The notes beneath the pieces were generated by a model. The model was not told the DNA's origin, ran no database searches, and worked only from the letters and a program-made list of their open reading frames with translations. A DNA stretch of 64,000 nucleotides, taken from contig JAZRKP010000075.1 in the NCBI GenBank assembly GCA_045646365.1, forward strand, positions 62,001 through 126,000, in the 5' to 3' direction. Positions 35,667 to 45,083 of this stretch are shown here, piece after piece; within the stretch, counting starts at the first letter, position 1, and each line of letters begins with the position of its first letter. The position numbers were made by a program, and so were the translations under genes. The DNA is from SIG454 sp045646365 (GTDB lineage: Bacteria; Bacillota; Clostridia; Monoglobales; Monoglobaceae).

Positions 35667-35915
35667 ATGAATTATGCGTTTACAGAAGTAACGGAAGAGG
35701 GCGAACGGATTTCAGTTGAGTATCGTGTAAATCCAGGGGTTAAAGTTGGTATAATTGGCGAAAGTATGTTGAACGGAGAAAAAGAGAAAATGGAATCTCC
35801 GAGAATATTTTTCACAGAAGAGGAAGCATTGTGCTGGTGCCTTTGGCTTGTGGAAAATAAAGTGCTTCCATCATCACTCAATCAAATTCTGGGTGACGAA
35901 TTATACATATACTAA
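35667..35915 (+). CDS. Small DUF6514-like protein
   Basis: An 82 aa soluble protein beginning MNYAFTEVTEEGERISVEYR. The C-terminal half, FFTEEEALCWCLWLVENKVLPSSLNQILGDEL, resembles DUF6514, a clostridial family of small proteins with no known role; the match is from memory and tentative. ATG 35667 was chosen because AAAGAGGAAAA precedes it at proper spacing. It stands alone with its own promoter and is followed by three hairpins. Confidence 0.6.
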   Translation: MNYAFTEVTEEGERISVEYRVNPGVKVGIIGESMLNGEKEKMESPRIFFTEEEALCWCLWLVENKVLPSSLNQILGDELYIY

Positions 35916-35926
35916 TCTTCCATAGT

Positions 35927-35983
35927 GTCTGCCCTGAGGCAGATGTCAAATCTAACTAATGTCTGTTCGGGTTGCAGACATTA
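35927..35983 (+). other. Pair of related stem-loops
   Basis: Hairpin 1: TCTGCC (35928-35933) with GGCAGA (35938-35943), loop CTGA. Hairpin 2: TAATGTCTG (35957-35965) with CAGACATTA (35975-35983), 9-base loop. The GTCTGC arm of the first can also pair with the GCAGAC arm of the second, so the two structures may compete. Neither has a T-run. A structured 3' region or small RNA is possible. Confidence 0.4.
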
Positions 35984-36015
35984 TTCCCCACAATCATATA
36001 TTTCAACCCCTGGAT

Positions 36016-36053
36016 AAAAGGCTGTGCTTTTATATAAAGCATAGCCTTTTTCT
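36016..36053 (+). terminator. Strong intrinsic terminator ahead of mutS2
   Basis: A 15-base-pair stem, AAAAGGCTGTGCTTT (36016-36030) with AAAGCATAGCCTTTT (36036-36050), one G-U pair, loop TATAT, then further T. Confidence 0.85.
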
Positions 36054-36065
36054 CTATATTTTCTC

Positions 36066-36094
36066 TTGTGTTTTTTACAAAATTGATGTATAAT
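36066..36094 (+). promoter_or_regulatory. mutS2 promoter
   Basis: TTGTGT (36066-36071), 17-base spacer, perfect TATAAT (36089-36094), 32 bases ahead of the ATG. Confidence 0.65.
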
Positions 36095-36125
36095 AGAAGT
36101 ATGTAACTTCAGAGAGGGAAGATGT

Positions 36126-38489
36126 ATGGAAAACAAGACACTTATAACACTTGAATATGACAAGATTTTAAATAAAATAAGCGAGTATGCAATAAACGAA
36201 GAAACTGTTGAAAGGATTGGTAAAACAACTCCTGTTTCGGATTTTGATGAGGCAAAGAGATTGCTTTCGGAAACTGATGCGGCAATGGTTCTCGTTCAGA
36301 AGTTTGGCTCACCGCAGATTGCGAGAGTAAGGAATGTTGATGCAGTAATAAAGCGTCTTAAAGTCGGCGGAAGTCTTTCTATGGCTGAGCTTTTGAATGT
36401 AGCGGCAATTTTTCGCGGAGCGGATAATCTTAAAAAATATTATGCCGATAAAGAGGGTGCTCTTGACGAATATTTTGAAGAGTTGTTCCCTGAAAGACAG
36501 CTTGAAGAACTGATTTCGGCATCCATTATTTCGGACGAAGAAATGGCGGATGGGGCAAGTCCTGAACTTCATTCCATAAGACGAAAAATGCGTAGTGCGA
36601 GCGACAGAATAAAGGACTCACTCAATAATATTGTTCATTCGGAGCATTACCGTAAGTTTTTGCAGGATTCAATAATAACGGTGAGAAATAATCGTTATGT
36701 TGTTCCGCTTAAAGCTGAGTATAAAGGTGAAATAAGCGGTATTGTCCACGATATGTCAGCGTCGGGGGGAACGCTCTTTATAGAACCGTCGACTGTTGTC
36801 AGTGCAAATAATGAACTCCACGAACTTTCGGGCAAAGAACAGAGAGAAATTGAGAAGATTCTTGCGGAGATTTCAGGTCAGGTTGCTGAAAAAGTCTGGG
36901 AACTCTCTATGAACTTCCAGAATATAATTGAAATTGACACAGTTTTTTCAAAGGCAAAATATTCGCTTGGGATTAAGGCGGTATGCCCTATTCTGAACGA
37001 TGAGGGTAGACTTAATATTAAAAAGGGCAGACATCCGCTTTTGGACCCTGCAAAGGTTGTTCCGCAGAATATTATGCTGGGCGACGAGTTTGATGCGTTG
37101 GTTGTAACTGGTCCGAACACGGGTGGAAAAACAGTTGTTTTGAAAACTGTTGGACTGTTTTGCCTTATGGCACAATCGGGAATATGTGTTCCTGCTGACG
37201 ATGAAACAGTTATTCCTGTGTTTTCGGAGATTTTTGCGGATATTGGTGATGAACAGAGCATTGAGCAAAGCTTGAGTACATTCTCCGCACATATGAAAAA
37301 CATTGTGCATATTCTGGAGAATCTTACGGATGACAGTTTGGTGCTTTTTGACGAGCTTGGTGCAGGAACTGACCCGACAGAGGGCGCGGCACTTGCAACG
37401 GCGATTATTGACTATGTACGGAATATGGGGGCGAAGGTTGTTGCAACAACCCATTACAGTGAGCTTAAGCTCCACGCCTTAATGACTGACAGAATTGAAA
37501 ATGCTTCCTGTGAATTTGATGTTAATACGCTAAGTCCAACATACAGACTTTTAATAGGTGTTCCGGGAAAGAGTAATGCCTTTGCGATTTCCAAGAGATT
37601 AGGACTTCCTGACTATATAATTGAGAAATCAAAGGAACAGCTTTCTAAAGAAAGTGTTAAGTTTGAGGATGTTCTGACGGGGATTGAAAAGGACAGACAA
37701 ACCGCTGAGGCGGCAAGCCGTGAACAACTTCGTCTTTCAGGAGAGGCGCAGAAACTTAAAAGAGAAATTGAAAATGAGCGAAAGCGACTTGAAAACGAAA
37801 AAGATAAGATTTTAAACCGTGCAAGAGAAAAGGCGGCAAAGATTATTGAACGGGCACAGGAGGAAACGGAAGAGCTTGTTGAGAGAATTAAGGCGGCTGA
37901 GAAAGAACGGGACGAGAGAGAAACAAAACGGGTTATGGAAGAGGTTCGCCGTGATTTGGGATTAAAGCTTAAGCGGACAAAAAACCGTCCTGTAAGCTCA
38001 GGAAAGCCTGTTAAGTCAAATGTTAATGTTAATACTCTTAAACTTGGTGCGTCAGTTCTGCTTGTTGACCTTAATGACAAGGGGAGTGTTATTTCCATAA
38101 ACAAGAAAGAGGAAACGGCAGTTATTCAGGTTGGAATTATGAAAATTACCTCTAAAATCTCAAACCTTGTCTTGCTTCCTGATAATGATACAAAAGAACT
38201 TATGAAATTTGCACCAAAGAAAAAAGAGAGTATTGGTGCAAAAGAGGTAAGGACGGAAATCGACCTTCGTGGAATGCAACTTGAAGATGCCCTGATTGAA
38301 ACTGACAGATTTATTGACGATTGTATAATGGCAGGACTTTCAACCTGCACAGTTATCCACGGTAAAGGTACAGGGGTTTTAAGAAACGGTATTCAGAATA
38401 TGCTGAGAAAGAATGTCAGGGTTAAAAGTTATCGCTCAGGAACCTATGGTGAGGGCGAAAATGGAGTAACGATTATTGAATTTAAATAA
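36126..38489 (+). CDS. mutS2: MutS2 endonuclease / ribosome-splitting ATPase
   Basis: A 787 aa MutS-family ATPase lacking the mismatch-recognition domain. It has Walker A GPNTGGKT near residue 329, the DELGAGTDPTEG signature near 416, a long coiled coil (about 500-620), a KOW-like part and a C-terminal Smr domain (about 713-787, EIDLRGMQLEDAL, IHGKGTGVLRNGI). MutS2 suppresses homologous recombination in some bacteria and rescues collided ribosomes in Bacillus. It has its own promoter. Confidence 0.96.
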   Translation: MENKTLITLEYDKILNKISEYAINEETVERIGKTTPVSDFDEAKRLLSETDAAMVLVQKFGSPQIARVRNVDAVIKRLKVGGSLSMAELLNVAAIFRGADNLKKYYADKEGALDEYFEELFPERQLEELISASIISDEEMADGASPELHSIRRKMRSASDRIKDSLNNIVHSEHYRKFLQDSIITVRNNRYVVPLKAEYKGEISGIVHDMSASGGTLFIEPSTVVSANNELHELSGKEQREIEKILAEISGQVAEKVWELSMNFQNIIEIDTVFSKAKYSLGIKAVCPILNDEGRLNIKKGRHPLLDPAKVVPQNIMLGDEFDALVVTGPNTGGKTVVLKTVGLFCLMAQSGICVPADDETVIPVFSEIFADIGDEQSIEQSLSTFSAHMKNIVHILENLTDDSLVLFDELGAGTDPTEGAALATAIIDYVRNMGAKVVATTHYSELKLHALMTDRIENASCEFDVNTLSPTYRLLIGVPGKSNAFAISKRLGLPDYIIEKSKEQLSKESVKFEDVLTGIEKDRQTAEAASREQLRLSGEAQKLKREIENERKRLENEKDKILNRAREKAAKIIERAQEETEELVERIKAAEKERDERETKRVMEEVRRDLGLKLKRTKNRPVSSGKPVKSNVNVNTLKLGASVLLVDLNDKGSVISINKKEETAVIQVGIMKITSKISNLVLLPDNDTKELMKFAPKKKESIGAKEVRTEIDLRGMQLEDALIETDRFIDDCIMAGLSTCTVIHGKGTGVLRNGIQNMLRKNVRVKSYRSGTYGEGENGVTIIEFK

Positions 38490-38528
38490 ATTTTCAATAA
38501 TTATTTAAGGGAAATTTGATAAAAAGTA

Positions 38529-38557
38529 TTGAATTAGTCAGAATTTTATGATATACT
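38529..38557 (+). promoter_or_regulatory. Promoter of the recJ-rel operon
   Basis: TTGAAT (38529-38534), 17-base spacer, TATACT (38552-38557). No clear terminator follows mutS2. Confidence 0.6.
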
Positions 38558-38597
38558 AAAGGGTATAAATTTTGGCTTCGTTATTGGGAGAAAAGTT

Positions 38598-40307
38598 ATG
38601 ATTCAAAAGAAATGGATATTTAAAGAGTTTGATAAGGACGCGGTATTAAAAATTTCAAAGACACACGGTATATCGCCCGTGATTGCTATTGTTCTTTATA
38701 ACAGAGGGATAAGAACAGAAAAAGAAATCAATGATTTTTTAAGCTGTAATCTTGACGGAATGCACGACCCGTTCCTTATGAAAGATATAGATAAAGCCGT
38801 TGAGCGTATAAATAAAGCTAAAGAAAACGGTGAGAAGATTACGATTTACGGTGACTATGATGTTGATGGTATAACAAGTATCGCTATTTTGTATAAGCAT
38901 TTTAAGAGCCTTGGCATCTCTGTTGATTATTATGTTCCTGACAGAATCGCAGAGGGGTATGGCGTTAATAAAGATGCACTTGATAAAATCAAGGAAAACG
39001 GAAGTACGGTTGTTATTACTGTTGATACGGGTATAACTGCAGTTGAAGAGACTGAGTATGCTAAAAGTATCGGTCTTGATATGATTGTTACCGACCACCA
39101 CGAATGTAAGGAACAGATTCCTGATTCCTATGCGGCGGTTGACCCTAAGAGAAAGGATTGTAAATATCCTTTCAAGAACCTTGCAGGGGTTGGTGTTGCG
39201 TTTAAACTTATTCAGGCACTTGACACAACTGTTCCGCTTTCAAAGCTTATGGAACTGTATTCAGATTTGGTTTGTCTTGGTACAGTTGCGGATATTTCTC
39301 CGCTTGTTGACGAAAACCGAATTCTGGTTACAGAAGGTCTTTCAAGATTTAAAACAACAAAAAATGTTGGCCTTAAAGCGCTTATTGATGTTACAACTGC
39401 AAATAACAGTATGGTGACAACTTCAACAATAGGCTATACTATTGCACCAAGAATAAACGCAAGCGGTAGACTTGGTTGTGCTTCCCGCTCCGTTGAACTG
39501 TTCTTAACTGATGATACTAAGAAGGCGGTAGAGCTTGCAGAGGATTTGTGTAAAGAAAATACAATCCGTCAGCAGACAGAACAGAAAATGTTTGCTGAGG
39601 CTCTTGAATATATTGAGAACCACCCTGAAATGGAAAACGATAAGGTGCTTGTTATTCCTCACGAAAACTGGCATCACGGTATCGTTGGTATAGTTTCTTC
39701 AAAGATTACGGAGAAATTCTATAAGCCGTCAATCCTCTTTGCCATTGATGGAGATGAGGCGAAAGGCTCAGGCCGTTCTGTTAACGGATACAATCTTTTT
39801 GAGGCACTTGAGAACTGCTCTGATATTCTTGAAAAGTTTGGCGGACACGAGCTTGCGGCAGGTCTTTCTGTTAAGAGTGAAAATATTGATAAATTCCGTC
39901 AGGCGATAAACTCTTATGTTCCAGACAGCCTTGAGGAGACAAAGACTACTCCGACAGTAAGCATTGATGCTACAATAAAGGCGACTTACATATCAAATGA
40001 AGCAGTTGAGGATATAAACAGACTCCAGCCATTCGGGGTTGATAATCCTGCACCTGTTTTCGCAACAAAAAGCATAAAAATTCATAGAATAAGCACAATG
40101 AGTGATAATAAGCATTTGAGAATGACTTTGTTAAAGGATGGAAAATACCTTGACACAGTTGGTTTTGGCATGGGAGAATATTATAATTATTTTAAAGAGG
40201 GCGATTTTGTTGATGTTGCTTTTGGACTCTCAATAAATGATTATAAAGGCTTCCATAATGTTCAGCTTATCTTAAAGGATATTAAATTGTCGGAAGTGAA
40301 TAACTGA
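38598..40307 (+). CDS. recJ: Single-stranded-DNA exonuclease RecJ
   Basis: DHH/DHHA1 5'-3' exonuclease of recombination and repair. Motifs are YGDYDVDGITS near residue 85, DHHE near 156 (VTDHHECKEQ), the DHHA1 part with GSGRSVNGYNL and GGHELAAGLS, and a C-terminal OB-like domain. At 569 aa it is the short form, without the extra C-terminal region of Bacillus RecJ. Its TGA stop overlaps the rel ATG by one base. Confidence 0.95.
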   Translation: MIQKKWIFKEFDKDAVLKISKTHGISPVIAIVLYNRGIRTEKEINDFLSCNLDGMHDPFLMKDIDKAVERINKAKENGEKITIYGDYDVDGITSIAILYKHFKSLGISVDYYVPDRIAEGYGVNKDALDKIKENGSTVVITVDTGITAVEETEYAKSIGLDMIVTDHHECKEQIPDSYAAVDPKRKDCKYPFKNLAGVGVAFKLIQALDTTVPLSKLMELYSDLVCLGTVADISPLVDENRILVTEGLSRFKTTKNVGLKALIDVTTANNSMVTTSTIGYTIAPRINASGRLGCASRSVELFLTDDTKKAVELAEDLCKENTIRQQTEQKMFAEALEYIENHPEMENDKVLVIPHENWHHGIVGIVSSKITEKFYKPSILFAIDGDEAKGSGRSVNGYNLFEALENCSDILEKFGGHELAAGLSVKSENIDKFRQAINSYVPDSLEETKTTPTVSIDATIKATYISNEAVEDINRLQPFGVDNPAPVFATKSIKIHRISTMSDNKHLRMTLLKDGKYLDTVGFGMGEYYNYFKEGDFVDVAFGLSINDYKGFHNVQLILKDIKLSEVNN

Positions 40308-42484
40308 TGTATACACCACTTGAGGAACTTATAAAAGCTATAAAAGAGAATAATGTCAGCGGTGAGATTGATGTCGTTGAAAAAGCGTATAACTATGCTG
40401 TTCTGAAACACGAAGGGCAACTTAGAAAATCGGGAGAGGAATATGTTAATCATCCTATTGCGGTTTCTAAGATTATTGCTGAAATGGGGCTTGACACAAG
40501 CTCCATTGCTGCAGCGCTTTTACATGATGTTGTTGAGGACACGGACTGCACCGACACTGAAATACAAGAGCAATTCGGAGAAACCATTGCTCTTTTAGTT
40601 TGCGGAGTTACTAAGCTCGGCAAGATTCCCTATACCTCGAAAGAGGAACAACAGGTGGAAAACCTGAGAAAAATGTTTCTTGCTATGGCGCAGGATGTCA
40701 GGGTTATTGTCATAAAGCTTGCGGACCGTCTCCATAATCTTCGGACAATGAAATCAATGCCCGAGGAAAAACAGAGAGAAAAGGCGAGGGAAACTCTTGA
40801 AGTTTATGCGCCTTTGGCTCACAGACTTGGTATGTCCAAAATCAAATGGGAACTTGAGGACTTGTCTCTTAGGTATATCGACCCAATCGGCTATTATGAA
40901 ATAGTTGATAAGATTGCCCAGAAACGGTCAGAACGCGAAAGCTTCATAAAAAATATTATGGAGGTTATAAAAAATCGACTGGGTGAAATCAATATAAAGG
41001 GACATATTGAAGGCAGAGCTAAACATTTTTACAGTATTTACCGTAAAATGTTTATCCAGAATAAAAATATAGATGAACTGTATGACCTTTTTGCAGTTCG
41101 TGTTATTGTTGACTCCGATGCAGATTGCTATGCAGTTCTCGGTATGGTCCACGAACTTTTCAAACCTATTCCCGGTAGATTTAAGGACTATATCGCAATG
41201 CCGAAACCTAATATGTATCAGTCGTTACATTCAACGGTTATCGGTCCTGACGGAACACCATTTGAAATTCAGATAAGAACATGGGAAATGCACAGAACTG
41301 CGGAAAACGGAATCGCTGCTCACTGGAAATATAAAGAGGGTAAGAGCGGTGAGTCTGAAATGGATAAGAAGCTTGAATGGATAAAACAGCTTCTTGAAAT
41401 CCAGAAAGATATGGCGAATGCGGAAGAGTTTATGCAGACGCTAAAAATTGATATGTTTTCCGATGAGGTGTTTGTGTTCACTCCAAAGGGCGATGTTATA
41501 AGTCTCCCTGCCGGCTCAACACCCATTGACTTTGCCTATGCAATTCACAGTGCTGTCGGAAACAAAATGTCGGGAGCTAAAATTAACGGAAAAATCGTTA
41601 ATATAGACTATAAGCTTATAAACGGTGATATTATTGAGATTATAACCTCAAACGCCGTTCACGGTCCGAATCTTGACTGGCTTAAAATTGCAAAAACTTC
41701 TCAGGCGAGAAATAAGATTAACCAGTTCCTAAGAAAAGAAAACCGTAGCGAAAATATTGTTAAAGGTAAGGAAATGCTTGAAAGAGAGTTCAAAAAACTT
41801 GCACTTCCGCTTACCTATATAAATGATGATGATTTTGTCAGCCCTATGCTGAAAAAATACGGATTCAAAAACCTTGAGGATATGTACGCAACATTGGGTT
41901 ACGGTGGCTCGAATGCAGGTAAGTTTGTTGCAAGACTTAAAGATGAAACCCGTAAAATGGTTCAAAAGAATCAGGATATTACGGAGTCACCTGAACTGTT
42001 TGTTGTTAAAACATCAGGGAAGTCCAATAACAGCGGTATTATCGTTGAGGGGATTGATAATTGCCTTGTCAGACTTTCAAAGTGTTGTAACCCTGTTCCT
42101 GGTGACAGTATTGTTGGATTTATAACCAGAGGCAGAGGTGTTGCTGTTCACAGAACGGACTGTATCAATATGACCAATGTCCACCGTGATGATGCGGACT
42201 TTAACAGATTTATCGGTGTTCATTGGGCGGATAGCGTATCCAGCAGCTTCCTGACGAATATAACTATAAGTGCAAATGACAGAAACTCGCTGGTTGTTGA
42301 TATAAGTACAATGCTTTATAATATGAATGTTCCGCTGAGAGGAATGAATGCAAGAGCGACGAAAAATGAACTTGCGGTGATTGATATAACCATTGAAGTC
42401 AGCAGTGGTTTACAGCTTCAGCAGACAATAAAAGGTTTGCAGAAGATAGACGGCGTTTTATCGGCGGTAAGACGCAGACAGTAA
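40307..42484 (+). CDS. rel: Bifunctional (p)ppGpp synthetase/hydrolase Rel
   Basis: Long RelA/SpoT homologue controlling the stringent response. In order: HD hydrolase domain (about residues 45-150; HPIAVSKI, LLHDVVEDT, KLADRLHNLRTM), synthetase domain (about 225-340; GRAKHFYSIYRKM), TGS domain (about 395-455; VFTPKGDVISLPAGSTPIDF), zinc-finger-like region with CCNPVPGD, and C-terminal ACT (about 650-720). Both enzymatic domains look intact. Length 725 aa is standard. Confidence 0.96.
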   Translation: MYTPLEELIKAIKENNVSGEIDVVEKAYNYAVLKHEGQLRKSGEEYVNHPIAVSKIIAEMGLDTSSIAAALLHDVVEDTDCTDTEIQEQFGETIALLVCGVTKLGKIPYTSKEEQQVENLRKMFLAMAQDVRVIVIKLADRLHNLRTMKSMPEEKQREKARETLEVYAPLAHRLGMSKIKWELEDLSLRYIDPIGYYEIVDKIAQKRSERESFIKNIMEVIKNRLGEINIKGHIEGRAKHFYSIYRKMFIQNKNIDELYDLFAVRVIVDSDADCYAVLGMVHELFKPIPGRFKDYIAMPKPNMYQSLHSTVIGPDGTPFEIQIRTWEMHRTAENGIAAHWKYKEGKSGESEMDKKLEWIKQLLEIQKDMANAEEFMQTLKIDMFSDEVFVFTPKGDVISLPAGSTPIDFAYAIHSAVGNKMSGAKINGKIVNIDYKLINGDIIEIITSNAVHGPNLDWLKIAKTSQARNKINQFLRKENRSENIVKGKEMLEREFKKLALPLTYINDDDFVSPMLKKYGFKNLEDMYATLGYGGSNAGKFVARLKDETRKMVQKNQDITESPELFVVKTSGKSNNSGIIVEGIDNCLVRLSKCCNPVPGDSIVGFITRGRGVAVHRTDCINMTNVHRDDADFNRFIGVHWADSVSSSFLTNITISANDRNSLVVDISTMLYNMNVPLRGMNARATKNELAVIDITIEVSSGLQLQQTIKGLQKIDGVLSAVRRRQ

Positions 42485-42497
42485 ATGGAGAGAAAAT

Positions 42498-43121
42498 ATG
42501 CTGAAATTAGAGAAAATTGTTTTAGGGAAACTTTATACGAACTGCTATGTTCTGGGTGATACGGAAACAAAGGAAGCCTTTGTTATTGATGCACCTGCTC
42601 ACGGTGATAAAATTTATGAGTTTGTCAATGAGCTTGGGTGGAATATTAAAGCGGTTATTCTTACCCACGGCCATTTTGACCATATTTTAGGCTTAAGCCG
42701 ACTTGTTGAGCTTAGCGGTGCACCTGTTTATATACACGAGGCAGAGGCGGAATTGGTTAATGACAAGGAGTTTAATCTGACAGCATATTTTATTGCAACT
42801 GTTCCGCATATAACTGTTGATAAAAAGCTTAAAGACGGGGATATTTTGTATCTTGGCGAAAATGAGGTTAAGGTTATCAATACCCCAGGTCACACCGTTG
42901 GCGGAATATGTCTGTTGGCGGGGGATATTCTTATTTCAGGCGATACCCTTTTTGCAAACTCTGTCGGGAAGATTGACCACCCGACAGGGAATATGGAGCT
43001 TGAAATAAAAAGTATTAAGGAGAAACTTTTGGTTCTTCCTGATGATGTTAAGGTATTTCCCGGCCACGGAAGAGCAACGACTGTGGGCAGAGAAAGAAAG
43101 GAAAATCTGTTTTTGATATGA
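42498..43121 (+). CDS. MBL-fold metallohydrolase (glyoxalase II-like)
   Basis: A 207 aa metallo-beta-lactamase-fold hydrolase with the H-x-H-x-D-H motif THGHFDHILG (about residues 55-64), TPGHTVGGI near 131, SGDTLF near 152 and a C-terminal GHG (about 189). The short, YcbL-type form often accompanies rel/recJ in Firmicutes; the substrate (hydroxyacylglutathione-like thioesters or others) is unknown. It overlaps hemZ by 4 bases. Confidence 0.88.
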   Translation: MLKLEKIVLGKLYTNCYVLGDTETKEAFVIDAPAHGDKIYEFVNELGWNIKAVILTHGHFDHILGLSRLVELSGAPVYIHEAEAELVNDKEFNLTAYFIATVPHITVDKKLKDGDILYLGENEVKVINTPGHTVGGICLLAGDILISGDTLFANSVGKIDHPTGNMELEIKSIKEKLLVLPDDVKVFPGHGRATTVGRERKENLFLI

Positions 43122-44296
43122 GTGAAAATATGCCATGGGGGATTCTGAATGGAATTCGTCCCGTTAAAATTGCAATGAAATTGTTAAACGGCGGAATGAC
43201 AGATGAGGAAGTCGTTGATTATTTTAAAACAGAATACAGTGCAACTGAGGATAAAGCAAGACTTGCTCTTGGGATTGCAAAGGTTGAAAAACCGATTATT
43301 GACGGAATGGACCCGAAAGGTATAAGCCTTTATGTGGGGATTCCGTTTTGTCCTACAAGATGCCTTTATTGCTCCTTTGTAACAAACAGTATTTTCCGTT
43401 CTAAAAATCTTATCCCTGAGTATCTTAAATGTCTTATGAGGGAAATTGAGGTTGCGGCGGAAATTGTCAAAGAGAACGGACAGGTCATTGAAACTGTCTA
43501 TATAGGCGGCGGAACTCCAACTACTCTTGAAGCAAATCAGCTTGAAATGCTTATAGGGAAGCTTTATTCGGAGTTTGATTTAAGCGGTATAAAAGAGTTT
43601 ACCGTTGAAGCAGGCAGACCTGATACTCTAAATGAGGACAAACTCAGAACCATAAAAAGCTTTGACATCGACAGAATAAGTATAAATCCGCAGACAATGA
43701 ATGAGGAAACTCTTAAGGTTATAGGCAGAAATCATACTCCAAAACAGATTGTTGAGGCTTATGAACTGGCGAGAAAATGCGGTATTGAAACTATAAATAT
43801 GGATATAATCGCAGGACTTCCGGGCGAAAATCTGGAAATGTTTAAAAAGACAATCAGTGAGGTGGAAGCCCTTGCTCCTGAGAACACCACGGTCCATACA
43901 ATGAGTATAAAGCGTTCATCACGGCTTCGTGAAATGATAGATGAGTATGACTTGACAAAGGGTGATGAGGTTTCTCTTATGGTTGATTACGCAAGAGAGA
44001 CTCTTGCAAAGAACGGGAAATATCCGTATTATCTGTATCGTCAGAAAAATATGCTTGGGAATCTTGAAAATATCGGCTATTGCACCAAGGGAACAGAGAG
44101 TCTTTATAACATTTTTATTATGGAAGAAGTTCAGACTATTGTTGCTCTGGGGTGTGGCGGTGTTACAAAAACTGTTGACAGAGAAACAGACAGAATAGAG
44201 CGAGTTTTCAATGTTAAAGAGCCAAAGGATTACATTGAGAGAATTGATGAAATGCTGAAGAGAAAGGAATTTTTGAGAATTGGAAATGCCAGATAA
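43118..44296 (+). CDS. hemZ: HemZ-like radical SAM protein (coproporphyrinogen dehydrogenase family)
   Basis: A 392 aa radical SAM protein with the C-x3-C-x2-C cluster motif CPTRCLYC (about residues 77-84) and the HemZ N-terminal hallmark PWGILNGIRPVKIA. The HemN/HemZ family catalyses oxygen-independent coproporphyrinogen oxidation or unrelated radical chemistry; HemZ-type activity is not firmly established in anaerobes, and no other haem gene is in the window. It overlaps its neighbours on both sides. Confidence 0.87.
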   Translation: MSENMPWGILNGIRPVKIAMKLLNGGMTDEEVVDYFKTEYSATEDKARLALGIAKVEKPIIDGMDPKGISLYVGIPFCPTRCLYCSFVTNSIFRSKNLIPEYLKCLMREIEVAAEIVKENGQVIETVYIGGGTPTTLEANQLEMLIGKLYSEFDLSGIKEFTVEAGRPDTLNEDKLRTIKSFDIDRISINPQTMNEETLKVIGRNHTPKQIVEAYELARKCGIETINMDIIAGLPGENLEMFKKTISEVEALAPENTTVHTMSIKRSSRLREMIDEYDLTKGDEVSLMVDYARETLAKNGKYPYYLYRQKNMLGNLENIGYCTKGTESLYNIFIMEEVQTIVALGCGGVTKTVDRETDRIERVFNVKEPKDYIERIDEMLKRKEFLRIGNAR

Positions 44297-45068
44297 ATTT
44301 GTTAATGCGGCTGAAACTCTTGCGTTTTATGTGACAGGCGTAATTGATAAAGCTAATTTTGCTATTGCATCGCTGACTAAGGCAATCAGGGAATGTGAGT
44401 GCCCTCTTGATGCTTTGGAGTCTATGGAAAATGCAAAAAGATGTTGTATGGAAATTAAGCGTGATGGTTACATAGTTTCCGATTACAGAGGAAATGAACT
44501 TAATAACGGATATTATAATATCCGTGACTACCTGCAGGACATTTGTTCGGGAATGAACAATTATCTTAGCGGACTTTTCGATGTTGATATTCAATATCGC
44601 CTTAACGAAGAGGATAATGTCAACTTGATATTTGATGCAAAATGTGTGGAAAAAGCGGTGTATGACGGAGTGTTTGGTCTTTTGTGTGAAGCGGGAGTGA
44701 AAAACCGCAGAGTGTCAGTGTATGCAAGAGATTTGAGTAAATATCTGAAAATCTGTATGCGTTGTGATGGGGCAAGCAGAAAAGACAGAATTTTCCCTGA
44801 ACGGGAAATTTTGTTCTCAGCCTATGGTGATGAGGGTTTAGGTAGCTATGCCGAGTTTGCAATGGAAAGACTTGGCGGTAAATATAAATGTATATACGGA
44901 AAGAATGACGGAAAAATAGAACTTTATATACCGAAAAACTTTAAGATTAACCAGAAAATTTTAAAGGAACAGGATTGCAAAATCGTGAATGGCGAAAAGG
45001 TTATGGTACATAAAGTATATAATAAATTCAAACTTGAACAGATTTTCGGGGGACTTAAAGAAAGATAA
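44286..45068 (+). CDS. Degenerate histidine-kinase-like protein, unknown function
   Basis: A 260 aa soluble protein I do not recognise by family. The second half looks like a weak GHKL ATPase: an N-box-like helix EKAVYDGVFGLLCEAG (about residues 122-137) and, near 193-205, DEGLGSYAEFAMERLGGKY, which mirrors the G2 box and following helix of sensor kinases. The helical first half has no clear phospho-acceptor histidine in an H-E/D-x-R/K context. It may be a kinase-derived adaptor. ATG 44286 overlaps hemZ by 11 bases; an in-frame TTG at 44280 is also possible. No response regulator is nearby. Confidence 0.55.
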   Translation: MPDKFVNAAETLAFYVTGVIDKANFAIASLTKAIRECECPLDALESMENAKRCCMEIKRDGYIVSDYRGNELNNGYYNIRDYLQDICSGMNNYLSGLFDVDIQYRLNEEDNVNLIFDAKCVEKAVYDGVFGLLCEAGVKNRRVSVYARDLSKYLKICMRCDGASRKDRIFPEREILFSAYGDEGLGSYAEFAMERLGGKYKCIYGKNDGKIELYIPKNFKINQKILKEQDCKIVNGEKVMVHKVYNKFKLEQIFGGLKER

Positions 45069-45083
45069 GAAAAGGGTGGAAAT

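Noticed and set aside
35934..35947. A 14-base exact match to the reverse complement of 60227-60240 inside the hairpin element.
   Set aside because: In a window of this size many 14-base matches are expected by chance, and the similarity stops abruptly on both sides.
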